From Anaerolineaceae bacterium (GTDB taxonomy: Bacteria > Chloroflexota > Anaerolineae > Anaerolineales > Anaerolineaceae), in contig JAUXFJ010000005.1 in the NCBI GenBank assembly GCA_030620065.1, positions 1-19,111 on the forward strand: DNA of 19,111 nt. The letters are read 5' to 3'. Under the pieces are notes generated by a model. That model saw nothing but the letters and a program-made list of their open reading frames with translations. It ran no database searches and was not told where the DNA came from. Each line of letters begins with the position of its first letter. The stretch's first letter is position 1. The translations under genes and the position numbers were made by a program. Positions 1 to 7,338 of the stretch are shown here, piece after piece.

Positions 1-396
1 AGCTGCGATTAAAACCAACATCGCTAGGGGTACGGTTGTGGATAGCGAATCTACCAGCTCAATATTTGCATTCGGGAAAGCTTTTTTAGCTTGAATTGCA
101 GATTCTAGTGTACCTGAGATCTTTGATGACATCACTATTGTCAGAATGTCATATCCCTGTTCGCTGCGATCTTTGAAAACTTCCTCAAATTTTGCAATGG
201 TTGCTTGTGAGGTCGTGGGCAGGATATCACTTTGGACAAGTTTGTCATAAAACTCACTTGCTTGAATGTCAATACCCTCTTTATATGTTTTATCACCCCA
301 AATCAAAAAGAGGGGCACGGTGGTGATGTTGTATTGAGATAATAGCTCTGGAGGTATGTTGGCTGTACTGTCGGTAACAATAGCAACTTTAGACAT
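1..396 (-). CDS. DegV family protein (fatty-acid binding), partial
   Basis: The reverse strand reads from ATG at 396-394 without a stop to base 1, giving 132 N-terminal residues of a protein that continues outside the window. The start MSKVAIVTDSTANIPPEL, the PTTSQ segment (about residues 61-65) and the SSKISGTLESA segment (about residues 90-100) are typical of the DegV/FakB fold, whose members bind a fatty acid; in Firmicutes the FakB proteins present it to the kinase FakA. A GAAAGG ribosome site (411-406) supports the start. It diverges from ffh. No FakA partner is visible here, so the physiological role is open. The family call is secure; the lipid-binding role is known from the family only. 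Confidence 0.88.
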   Translation of the reverse strand, partial: MSKVAIVTDSTANIPPELLSQYNITTVPLFLIWGDKTYKEGIDIQASEFYDKLVQSDILPTTSQATIAKFEEVFKDRSEQGYDILTIVMSSKISGTLESAIQAKKAFPNANIELVDSLSTTVPLAMLVLIAA

Positions 397-675
397 GGTT
401 TTATTCCTTTCGATAAATCATAGGCAAAGATGACAGATAAATAAACACTTACAAACAATAACCCCTGCTAAAGGGAAAAGTTTCGATAGTAAGTTGGAGA
501 AGTTTTTAGAATTTGGCAGGTTATTGAAGAATGACGCTATTTATTAAATATGCTCGGCTGCAATCTTGTCCTGAGAACGTGAGTGTATATAAGGTGGATA
601 GGAAATATGACGAAAAACGGAAAGGAATATTATCATGGGAACCCTCGGCTCATTATTAGCAAATCTGGGGAACCC

Positions 676-704
676 TTGACCATAGAGAGTTAACAGGCTA
701 AAAT
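676..704 (+). promoter_or_regulatory. Promoter of ffh (TTGACC-17-TAAAAT)
   Basis: TTGACC at 676-681 and TAAAAT at 699-704 are separated by exactly 17 bases, a near-consensus housekeeping sigma promoter. Transcription would begin near 711, leaving a leader of roughly 53 bases before the TTG start of ffh. Confidence 0.75.
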
Positions 705-710
705 CCACGG

Positions 711-747
711 TTGATGTTTCAGCGTCCTATGTTACATATAACATCAA
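711..747 (+). promoter_or_regulatory. Overlapping inverted repeats in the ffh leader
   Basis: TTGATGTT (711-718) is the exact reverse complement of AACATCAA (740-747). A second perfect pair, ATGTTA (729-734) and TAACAT (739-744), shares the right-hand arm, so the two hairpins exclude one another. The structure ends immediately before the ribosome site AAGGGA (750-755). It could tune ffh translation, or be a protein-binding site. The function is inferred only. Confidence 0.4.
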
Positions 748-763
748 GTAAGGGAAATTATTC

Positions 764-2089
764 TTGTTTGAAAACCTGACGCAAAAACTGAGTGAGATCT
801 TTCAAAACCTACGCCGCCGAGGAAAACTTTCCGAAGCGGATGTTGACGTTGCTTTGCGAGAAGTCCGCCTAGCTTTACTTGAAGCAGATGTTCATTATAG
901 TGTGGTAAAATCCTTCACTCAGCGTGTTAAAACACGTGCTGTCGGGAAAGAAGTTTCTAAAGCGCTGAACCCAGCACAACAGATCATTAAAATCGTTAAT
1001 GAAGAGCTCATCGCGACATTAGGAAAACCAGCCCCTTTGGATTTGCGGGGTGAGAAACCTTATGCCTTGATGTTGATTGGTTTGCAAGGGTCGGGTAAAA
1101 CGACTGTTTCTGCAAAGTTAGCACGTCAATTAAGGGCTAAAGGCGAGCGTGTTTTGCTTGTTGCAGGTGACCCATATCGCCCAGCAGCAGTTAAGCAACT
1201 ACAGACCCTAGGCGAGCGCATTGACGTGCCAGTATTTGCTAAAGACGGCATCAAACCAGCGCAGCTCGTCAAGCAAGCTTACAGTGCTGCTCGCAAGGGC
1301 AATCAAACAGTCATGATTGTTGATACTGCCGGCCGTTCACAGCTTGATAATGAACTCATGGCAGAGCTCAAGTCGATCAGTACTCAAGTAAAAATGGCTG
1401 AGATCTTGCTTGTTGTAGATGCCATGACAGGGCAGGAAGCGCTCAATATTGCCCAAGGATTCTTGAGTGCTGTACCGATCACTGGCCTGATTATGACCAA
1501 AATGGATGGTGATGCACGCGGCGGAGCAGCAATCTCTATTCGTGAGGTTACCGGCATACCGATAAAATTCTTAGGAACAGGTGAGGGTGTTGATGCAATA
1601 GAAATCTATGACCCAGGAAGATTATCTGCACGCATTTTAGGAATGGGTGATATCCTTGGGTTAATAGAAAAAGCCGAAAGTGTTTTAGACCAGGCTGAAG
1701 CTGAGAAGCAAGCCCAAAGGATGATGTCGGGTGAGTTTTCGCTGGAAGATTTCGCTAAGCAGTTACGGCAGATGCGAAAAATGGGTCCGTTCAGTCAATT
1801 GATGGAAATGCTGCCTGGTCAGATGGGGCAGGTTGCCCGCCAAGTGGACCCCCGCGAAGCAGAAAATAAGTTAAAATCAATTGAAGCCATTATTTATTCA
1901 ATGACCATAGAAGAGCGCCGGAATCCTAAAGTCTTAAATGCAAGCCGCCGCCGGCGGATTGCGAAGGGTTCAGGTAAGGATGTACAAGACGTGAACAGGC
2001 TAATGAAGCAGTTCAGGGATACTCAAAAAGTGGTCAAACAATTGCAAAAGGCAGGTGGCCGAGGAAATATTGGCAGCTTGTTCGGATGA
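764..2089 (+). CDS. ffh: Signal recognition particle protein Ffh
   Basis: This is the GTPase subunit of the bacterial signal recognition particle; it binds signal sequences of nascent membrane proteins and, with the FtsY receptor, delivers ribosomes to the membrane. The order is N domain (about 1-87), G domain with P-loop GLQGSGKTT (106-114), DPYRPAA (136-142), DTAGR (187-191) and TKMDGDARGG (245-254), then the methionine-rich M domain with the RNA-binding SRRRRIAKGSG (394-404). At 441 residues it has normal length. It starts at TTG with AAGGGA seven bases or so upstream; the N-terminal MFENLTQKLS fits the family exactly. It heads the ffh-rpsP-khpA-rimM cluster and has its own promoter. Nothing is missing. 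Confidence 0.97.
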   Translation: MFENLTQKLSEIFQNLRRRGKLSEADVDVALREVRLALLEADVHYSVVKSFTQRVKTRAVGKEVSKALNPAQQIIKIVNEELIATLGKPAPLDLRGEKPYALMLIGLQGSGKTTVSAKLARQLRAKGERVLLVAGDPYRPAAVKQLQTLGERIDVPVFAKDGIKPAQLVKQAYSAARKGNQTVMIVDTAGRSQLDNELMAELKSISTQVKMAEILLVVDAMTGQEALNIAQGFLSAVPITGLIMTKMDGDARGGAAISIREVTGIPIKFLGTGEGVDAIEIYDPGRLSARILGMGDILGLIEKAESVLDQAEAEKQAQRMMSGEFSLEDFAKQLRQMRKMGPFSQLMEMLPGQMGQVARQVDPREAENKLKSIEAIIYSMTIEERRNPKVLNASRRRRIAKGSGKDVQDVNRLMKQFRDTQKVVKQLQKAGGRGNIGSLFG

Positions 2090-2161
2090 TCCTTGAATGT
2101 AAGAAAAGATAACGTTATCCTTCAACGTTCTCTCAACTTTTCGAAACTGATCAAGGAGAAA

Positions 2162-2170
2162 TGATAATAT
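2162..2170 (+). promoter_or_regulatory. Possible extended -10 promoter before rpsP
   Basis: TG (2162-2163) followed by A and TAATAT (2165-2170) forms an extended -10 box about 30 bases before the rpsP start. The -35 is weak. It may allow rpsP transcription independent of ffh. Confidence 0.35.
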
Positions 2171-2199
2171 AGACTATTCAATAGAGGAGTAAAATTTCG

Positions 2200-2556
2200 A
2201 TGGTACGTATCCGTTTACGTCGAGTAGGTTCAGCTAATCAACCAAGTTACCGGATTGTGATTGCAGATAAAGAAAGTCCAAGAGATGGACGGTTTATTGA
2301 GGTCGTTGGTCATTACAACCCTCGTACAGAACCCAGCACGATAGTTATAGACGAAGATCGTGTGTATTACTGGCTGGGTGTGGGTGCACAACCCTCTGAC
2401 TCCGTTCAGAAGATCTTTACCACAGTAAAACTCAATGGACGCTACGAGCGGTTCAAAGCAGGTGAAGAGAAAGAAACGCTGATAGCTGAGGCTGAATCTC
2501 TATATAAGAACAGAGTTAAGGATCCCCGCACAACCCGTCCAGTAGAAAAGGCATAA
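2200..2556 (+). CDS. rpsP: 30S ribosomal protein S16
   Basis: S16 is a 30S subunit protein that binds 16S rRNA and is needed for subunit assembly. The N-terminal MVRIRLRRVGSANQPSYRIV and the downstream GHYNPRTEP segment are diagnostic. A GAGGAG ribosome site lies at 2184-2189, ten bases before ATG. With 118 residues it is longer than the common 80-90 residue form; the excess is a charged C-terminal tail (from about residue 80) rich in Lys, Glu and Arg, and its last part, KDPRTTRPVEKA, is likely disordered. It lies between ffh and khpA, 14 bases before the latter, the usual order for this cluster. Confidence 0.96.
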   Translation: MVRIRLRRVGSANQPSYRIVIADKESPRDGRFIEVVGHYNPRTEPSTIVIDEDRVYYWLGVGAQPSDSVQKIFTTVKLNGRYERFKAGEEKETLIAEAESLYKNRVKDPRTTRPVEKA

Positions 2557-2570
2557 AGGATTGAGACACC

Positions 2571-2822
2571 ATGAAGGGAGATAGTTTGCAGGGACTTATT
2601 GAATATATTGCTCAGGCACTCGTTGACGATCCTTCTCAGGTTCAGGTCGATGAGGTTCAAGGTGGAAATCATGCCAGACTTGAACTGTGCGTTGCACAAG
2701 AGGACATGGGGAGAGTAATTGGTAAACGGGGTCGTGTGGCAAATTCAATGCGGCTGCTCTTAAGAGTTGCTGCAGCCAGGCAAGGCAGACAAGCCAACCT
2801 GGATATAGTCGACCCACAATAG
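2571..2822 (+). CDS. khpA: KhpA-type KH-domain RNA-binding protein
   Basis: A single KH domain of 83 residues with the RNA-binding GxxG loop as GKRG (residues 51-54) inside GRVIGKRGRVANSMR. KhpA proteins bind RNA broadly and, in Gram-positives, pair with KhpB to influence cell division and gene expression. The position between rpsP and rimM is the standard place for this gene. The spacing of 14 bases after rpsP and 17 bases before rimM indicates co-transcription. The start follows AAAGGATTGAG; an ATG there gives the family's usual length. Confidence 0.92.
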   Translation: MKGDSLQGLIEYIAQALVDDPSQVQVDEVQGGNHARLELCVAQEDMGRVIGKRGRVANSMRLLLRVAAARQGRQANLDIVDPQ

Positions 2823-2839
2823 CAGATCTAAATATCTCC

Positions 2840-3379
2840 ATGTCTCACCAAAACGAACATCAAACAGGCTCGCTCAAGCGAAGCGAGCCTGTTTTCTTAG
2901 CTGTAGGTCATTTGCAAAGGGCACACGGTTTGGATGGCGAAATTGCCATGAAAGTATTAACGGATTTTCCTGAACGGCTTAGTATAGAGAAAATTGTATA
3001 TGTTGGTGAGGGGCATAAATCTATGACGATCGCGAGTATTCGCTGGAAACTGGATCTGATGCTTATCCGTTTCAAAGGTGTGACTGACCGAGATACAGCT
3101 GCGGTTCTCACGAATAAAAATGTTTTTGTACGCACTGATACATTACCAAGGCTTCCCGAGGGAGAATATTATCATCATGAATTGCTTGGTTTGCAGGTAT
3201 ATGAAAATGAAATCCTGCTCGGGGAAATTAGCGATATTTTGATCACAGGGGCAAACGACGTTTATGTAATCAGCTTATTGAATGGGGAAGAACTTCTACT
3301 GCCTGCGATAAAAAGCGTGATTATGGAAGTTGATCTTAAAAATCTGAAAATGCAGGTAATAATTCCTGAGGGATTATAA
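2840..3379 (+). CDS. rimM: Ribosome maturation factor RimM
   Basis: RimM assists late 30S assembly, binding S19 and the 16S head domain. The N-terminal RimM domain begins at about residue 17 (VFLAVGHLQRAHGLDGEI) and a PRC-barrel-like domain follows (EGEYYHHELLGLQVY onward), 179 residues in all. The ATG at 2840 is the first usual start codon after the khpA stop and has no clear ribosome site. No alternative lies before the conserved domain, since the first in-frame TTG falls inside it. The first 16 residues are not conserved and overlap a 13-base-pair hairpin (2862-2894). trmD, the usual next gene, is absent; dprA takes its place. Confidence 0.93.
   Translation: MSHQNEHQTGSLKRSEPVFLAVGHLQRAHGLDGEIAMKVLTDFPERLSIEKIVYVGEGHKSMTIASIRWKLDLMLIRFKGVTDRDTAAVLTNKNVFVRTDTLPRLPEGEYYHHELLGLQVYENEILLGEISDILITGANDVYVISLLNGEELLLPAIKSVIMEVDLKNLKMQVIIPEGL
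2862..2895 (+). terminator. Terminator-like hairpin inside the 5' end of rimM
   Basis: AAACAGGCTCGCT (2862-2874) and AGCGAGCCTGTTT (2882-2894) are perfect reverse complements, 13 base pairs with a 7-base loop, and the right arm ends in TTTT. By shape this is an intrinsic terminator, yet it lies within the coding frame, 22 bases after the rimM ATG. It may attenuate transcription between khpA and rimM, or process or protect the mRNA. Function inferred. Confidence 0.5.
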
Positions 3380-3396
3380 GAATAAGGGCTTGAAAG

Positions 3397-4509
3397 ATGC
3401 AAGATGAAAGACAGTACTGGGTGGGATTTAATCTTGTCAAAGGTGTGGGGGCGGTCAGATTACGGAAGTTGTTGGATTTCTTTGGAAAACTTTCTATTGC
3501 TTGGGAGGCGCCACCAGAAGCACTTCGAACCGCAGGCTTGACGCCTCGGGCGCTTGAGAATTTTCAACAAAAACGTCAAACTGTAAATCTTGAAACGTAC
3601 TGGCAGAAATTGCGAGATAAGAAGATCAGCGTTCTGACCTGGCTTGATGATGCATATCCAAAGCGATTATTGGAAATTGCACAACCACCTCCCGTAATTT
3701 ATTGCCGTGGAACTATAAATCCCGACGATGACTGGGCGGTGTCAATTGTAGGTACACGGCGTGTTACAACTTATGGTAAACAGATAACTCAAGATATTGC
3801 AATGTATCTGGCTGGAAATGGGATCACGATTATTAGTGGTTTGGCACGCGGGGTAGATGCCCTGGCGCATCAAGCTGCCTTAAACGCAGGGGGACGCACG
3901 ATTGCGGTGCTTGGATGTGGAGTTAATATCATTTATCCTCCTGAGCACCGGAAGCTGGCAGACGCGATCATACAAAATGGTGCATTGATCAGTGATTATG
4001 CACCCGGGACACCGCCCGAAGGCGTGAATTTTCCGCCCAGGAATAGAATTATCTCAGGACTGTCGCAGGCAACAATAGTTATCGAAGCAGGCGAGAGAAG
4101 CGGCGCATTGATCACAGCCAAGTTCTCTGTTGAACAGGGGCGCGAAGTATTTGCTGTTCCAGGTTCAATTCTTTCTCCGATGAGCCGAGGTACCAATCAT
4201 CTGATTCAAGAAGGAGCTATTCCACTTACAAATCCTAAAGATGTATTGGATACACTTAATTACACGCAAGTAGCTGCACAGCAAACGGCTCGTCAAGTCT
4301 TACCGACAGAACCTACTGAAGTGAAGATCTTACAGGTCTTAAATCACGAACCTTTGCATGTGGACGATTTGTGTGCAGAGCTTGAGATGCCTGTTGAAAA
4401 AGTGACTGCATCACTTACGTTGATGGAGTTGAAAGGTCTCGTTCGTCATACGGGGGGTATGAATTATATGGTCATTCGCGGAGCACTAGGCGCTTATGGG
4501 GAAGATTGA
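3397..4509 (+). CDS. dprA: DNA-protecting protein DprA (Smf)
   Basis: DprA binds incoming single-stranded DNA during natural transformation and loads RecA. The order is an N-terminal SAM/HhH-like region (about 1-70), a Rossmann-like core with SIVGTRR (116-122), SGLARGVD (147-154), VLGCGVNIIYPPEH (171-184) and NFPPRNRIISGLS (211-223), then a C-terminal winged-helix-like domain (about 305-365). Its 370 residues match the longer DprA form. It begins 17 bases after rimM with AAGGG upstream. A position before topA is common in bacteria. No competence genes are visible nearby, so a role in transformation is inferred from the family only. Confidence 0.95.
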   Translation: MQDERQYWVGFNLVKGVGAVRLRKLLDFFGKLSIAWEAPPEALRTAGLTPRALENFQQKRQTVNLETYWQKLRDKKISVLTWLDDAYPKRLLEIAQPPPVIYCRGTINPDDDWAVSIVGTRRVTTYGKQITQDIAMYLAGNGITIISGLARGVDALAHQAALNAGGRTIAVLGCGVNIIYPPEHRKLADAIIQNGALISDYAPGTPPEGVNFPPRNRIISGLSQATIVIEAGERSGALITAKFSVEQGREVFAVPGSILSPMSRGTNHLIQEGAIPLTNPKDVLDTLNYTQVAAQQTARQVLPTEPTEVKILQVLNHEPLHVDDLCAELEMPVEKVTASLTLMELKGLVRHTGGMNYMVIRGALGAYGED

Positions 4510-4746
4510 TACTCTGTTTTGGAGAATCTTGCGGGAGGATTCCAGAGATAAGGCGGGAAAGGGATATTAAAGATTGAAATAAAATTCCAAGCGTCTTGTT
4601 CGACTATGGTACTATGTATGTTGCATTTAAACTAAAGATGATCTGGATCAAAGTCATTTGGGTTGGATGATTTGTCGAAGAAGCAGGATTGACATGTGTG
4701 TTAAGTACGAAGCTTATTGAAAATTAATTTTTTTAATAATCTGTTA

Positions 4747-4752
4747 TAAAAT
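4747..4752 (+). promoter_or_regulatory. Possible -10 box for topA
   Basis: TAAAAT, the -10 form seen elsewhere in this window, with only a weak TTAATT at 4724-4729 as -35 (17-base spacing). Initiation near 4759 would give a leader of about 144 bases that includes the palindrome and the short ORF. Confidence 0.35.
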
Positions 4753-4837
4753 TACAAGTCTGTATTGAAACAACCTTGATCTGGATGTCTTAATTAATGA
4801 TCGAGTAAAAGAACATGATTATCAGCCAAGATGGAGA

Positions 4838-4856
4838 TTCATTGCTAAGCAATGAA
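4838..4856. promoter_or_regulatory. 19-base perfect palindrome upstream of topA
   Basis: TTCATTGCTAAGCAATGAA has two perfect 9-base arms around one central base, a form typical of operators for dimeric regulators. As RNA the single central base cannot form a good loop without opening inner pairs, which favours a DNA site. It lies 46 bases before the topA start. Confidence 0.45.
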
Positions 4857-4902
4857 GTGAAACAACTATCGCTGATGTGGTCATTATGAGGAGAAATAAT
4901 AA

Positions 4903-7211
4903 TTGGAAGCATATTGTGTAAAATGTCGTGAGAAACGTGAGGTCAAAGATGGACAAGCGGAATATAATGCTGTTGGTACGCCTGTAACACGCGGGATTTG
5001 CTCGGTTTGTGGTACTAAAATGTACCGAATGGGTAGAACAACAGCGCATGAGGGGATACCGAAACCAGTTATCATTCCCAAGAAAGTTATCAGAAAAGGC
5101 AAGCTTGTCATCGTTGAGTCTCCTGCAAAGGCAAAGACCGTTGGCCGTTTTCTCGGCGAAGATTATACGGTGAAAGCCTCCGTTGGGCATGTGAGGGATC
5201 TATTAAGATCTCAATTGTCCGTTGATATTGAGAACAATTTTCGGCCTAAATATCGAGTGCCTAATGATAAAAGGGAAGTTGTAAAAGAGTTAAAGGAATT
5301 AGCGGGCAAGGTTGAGCAGATATATCTGGCTACTGACCCTGACCGGGAAGGTGAGGCGATTGCCTGGCATTTGGTGGAATCTGCTGAGATAGATCCTAAA
5401 CTTACTCAAAGGGTTGTATTTCACGAGATTACGAATGAAGCCGTAGCGGATGCTTTTTCGCATCCGCGTGAAATTGATATGGATCTTGTTAATGCCCAGC
5501 AAGCGCGCCGTATTCTTGACCGCCTGGTTGGTTACGGAATCAGCCCTATTCTTTGGGCAAAAGTACGCGGACGCCTCTCAGCTGGGCGAGTGCAATCGGT
5601 TGCTTTAAGATTGATTGTTGAACGCGATCGTGAGATTGATGCCTTTATCCCTGATGAATATTGGACAATAGCTGCCGATCTGGTACCAGAGGGTGGAAAA
5701 ACCTCCTATATTGCCAAACTATCTAAAATTGATGGCGATGACCCACAGTTCCAAAATGAAGCTGAAGTGATGCCTGTTGTGGCGGATATGGAAAAAGCCC
5801 AGTATATAGTTAATAATATCAAGCGTGGTCAGAGACGGCGAAGGCCATTGGCCCCTTTCATCACCAGCTCAATGCAGCAGGAAGCTTCGCGGAGATTTGG
5901 TTATACTTCCCGCAGAACGATGAGGATCGCTCAGCAATTATATGAAGGAATTAACATAGGCAATGGCGGCGAGACTGGCTTGATTACCTATATACGTACA
6001 GATTCTACGCATATTGCTGCCCCAGCGGTTAATGAGGCACGTAGTTTTATAGAAGAGCGCTATGGAAAAGATTTCTTACCTGACACCCCCCCAGGTACAA
6101 GACTAGATCAGTTGCAGCCCAGGAAGCGCATGAAGCCATTCGGCCTACAGCTGTACTACAGCAACCGGAAACAATCAAAAAATTTCTCACACGTGACCAA
6201 TACCGCTTGTATAAACTCATTTGGCAACGATTCGTCGCTTCTCAAATGAAATCTGCTGTTTATGACACACTAACTGTTGAGGTTATTGCGGACGGTCAGG
6301 TGCATCAATACTTGTTGCGGGCGTCCGGAAGCAAGATTAGATTTCAAGGATATTTGATCGTTTATGAAGAAGCGAAAGATGAAGACCAAAAGGATGCGGA
6401 CGAGAATAATGTCGCAATTCCTGTCGATGAGATCGAAGAAGGACAACGGCAGAATCTTAAGGAACTTCTTTATAAACAGCATTTTACGCAACCTCCACCG
6501 CGTTTTACTGAAGCATCATTGATTCAATTATTAGAGGAAAACGGGATTGGGCGTCCTTCGACATATGCTCCTACAATCTCTACGATTCAAGCGCGTGGTT
6601 ATGTTGTGCGTGAAGGCAAGCGCCTTTTTCCTACCGAGATCGGGTTCCTGGTAAATGATTTGATCATTGAATATTTTCCCACGATTGTCGATATTGGTTT
6701 TACTTCGGGCATGGAGGAAAAATTTGATGAGGTGGCAGCTGGCAACCTGGAATGGGTTGATGTCATCAGAAATTTTTATACACCATTCCAAAAGTGTCTG
6801 GAAGTGGCAGAGAGGGATATGCCGGAAAAGAAAGCTGAATTGGAAAAAGTAGGCCGTGCTTGTCCAAAATGCGATCATGAGCTTGTAATCCGTTGGGGAC
6901 GTTATGGAAAATTCATCAGTTGTAGTAATTTTCCGGATTGTCGATACACCGAAGCCTGGCTAGAAAAAATTGGAGTCGTCTGCCCAATATGCAAAGAGGG
7001 TGATGTTGTTGAACGGCGGACGCGCAAGGGCAGAGTTTTCTATGGTTGTTCACGTTACCCTGACTGTGATTTTACATCATGGAAGCGACCTATTCCTGAA
7101 GTATGCCCAAGCTGTAAGGGAGCTCTTGTAATTGCAAATAAACGCGAGGCAAAATGTCTGAATTGTGATGAAACGTTTTTGTTGGAAAGTGTCCAAAAAG
7201 ATAAGGAATAA
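4903..7211 (+). CDS. topA: DNA topoisomerase I, reading frame interrupted
   Basis: Type IA topoisomerase that relaxes negative supercoils. The first frame (4903-6249) begins at TTG after GAGGAG (4888-4893). It has a four-cysteine ribbon resembling DUF5679 (Cys5, Cys8, Cys33, Cys36), Toprim with SPAKAKT (73-79) and DPDREGE (145-151), and the catalytic Tyr363 in LITYIRTDS. After codon 397 (C run 6086-6092) homology jumps to the -1 frame: RYKT, AQEAHEAIRPTA, then the rest of the catalytic core to the stop at 7209-7211. Three four-cysteine zinc fingers end the protein. Joined, it has about 769 residues, normal for TopA with extra zinc modules. The first frame alone adds a 51-residue nonsense tail and would be inactive. 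The cause is either a missing C in assembly, a true mutation, or programmed slippage. TopA is usually essential, so an assembly error is the simplest view. Confidence 0.93.
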
Positions 7212-7259
7212 TAAAGGTCTGGTATGAAACGTGCAACACTTAATGTGTAGAACGCTTTA

Positions 7260-7288
7260 TTGCAAATAAGTAATTTGTATTATAAAAT
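7260..7288 (+). promoter_or_regulatory. Promoter of the membrane-protein gene (TTGCAA-17-TAAAAT)
   Basis: TTGCAA (7260-7265) and TAAAAT (7283-7288) lie 17 bases apart, 50 bases before the gene at 7339. The promoter sits between the arms of a perfect 10-base inverted repeat (7235-7244 and 7305-7314). Confidence 0.6.
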
Positions 7289-7338
7289 TAAAGAGTCTCA
7301 ATCAATTAAGTGTTATAAGGAAACGCAGGAGAAATAAG

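Larger units (their letters stand above)
397..763. other. DegV-ffh divergent intergenic region
   Basis: This 367-base gap separates divergent DegV and ffh. On the right it holds the ffh promoter and a leader with inverted repeats. On the left, a TATGAT (422-417, minus strand) could be a -10 for DegV, with no convincing -35. Two short plus-strand ORFs with plausible ribosome sites also lie here: 607-693 (28 codons, AAGGTGG at 591-597) and 635-679 (14 codons, AAGGA at 621-625). Neither resembles anything I know. No tRNA, and no sequence resembling the 4.5S/SRP RNA apical loop, is visible. Confidence 0.6.
4510..4902. other. dprA-topA intergenic region
   Basis: This 393-base AT-rich gap holds no convincing terminator for dprA. 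It contains a possible topA promoter (TAAAAT at 4747-4752), a 19-base palindrome (4838-4856), and a 24-codon plus-strand ORF (ATG 4815 to TGA 4887-4889) whose stop overlaps the topA ribosome site. I see no RNA gene. Confidence 0.5.

Noticed and set aside
397..763. SRP RNA gene next to ffh
   Set aside because: No GGAAGG-type apical loop or long self-pairing RNA is seen; the region is explained by promoter and leader.
2108..2119. GATAACGTTATC palindrome after ffh
   Set aside because: A perfect 12-base palindrome, but it is AT-rich, has no T tract to act as terminator, and this length can arise by chance.
2442..2841. Minus-strand frames opposite rpsP and khpA
   Set aside because: Both true genes on the plus strand are clear; the antisense peptides have no recognisable features.
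4689..4694. TTGACA as the -35 of a topA promoter
   Set aside because: The hexamer is perfect, but no acceptable -10 lies 15-19 bases downstream.
4822..5190. Minus-strand open frame over the topA start
   Set aside because: It is antisense to the conserved ribbon and Toprim regions and lacks a ribosome site.
6207..7211. Separate 334-residue gene starting with ATG at 6207
   Set aside because: The same frame holds conserved TopA sequence upstream of that ATG back to 6093, so it is the second part of topA.
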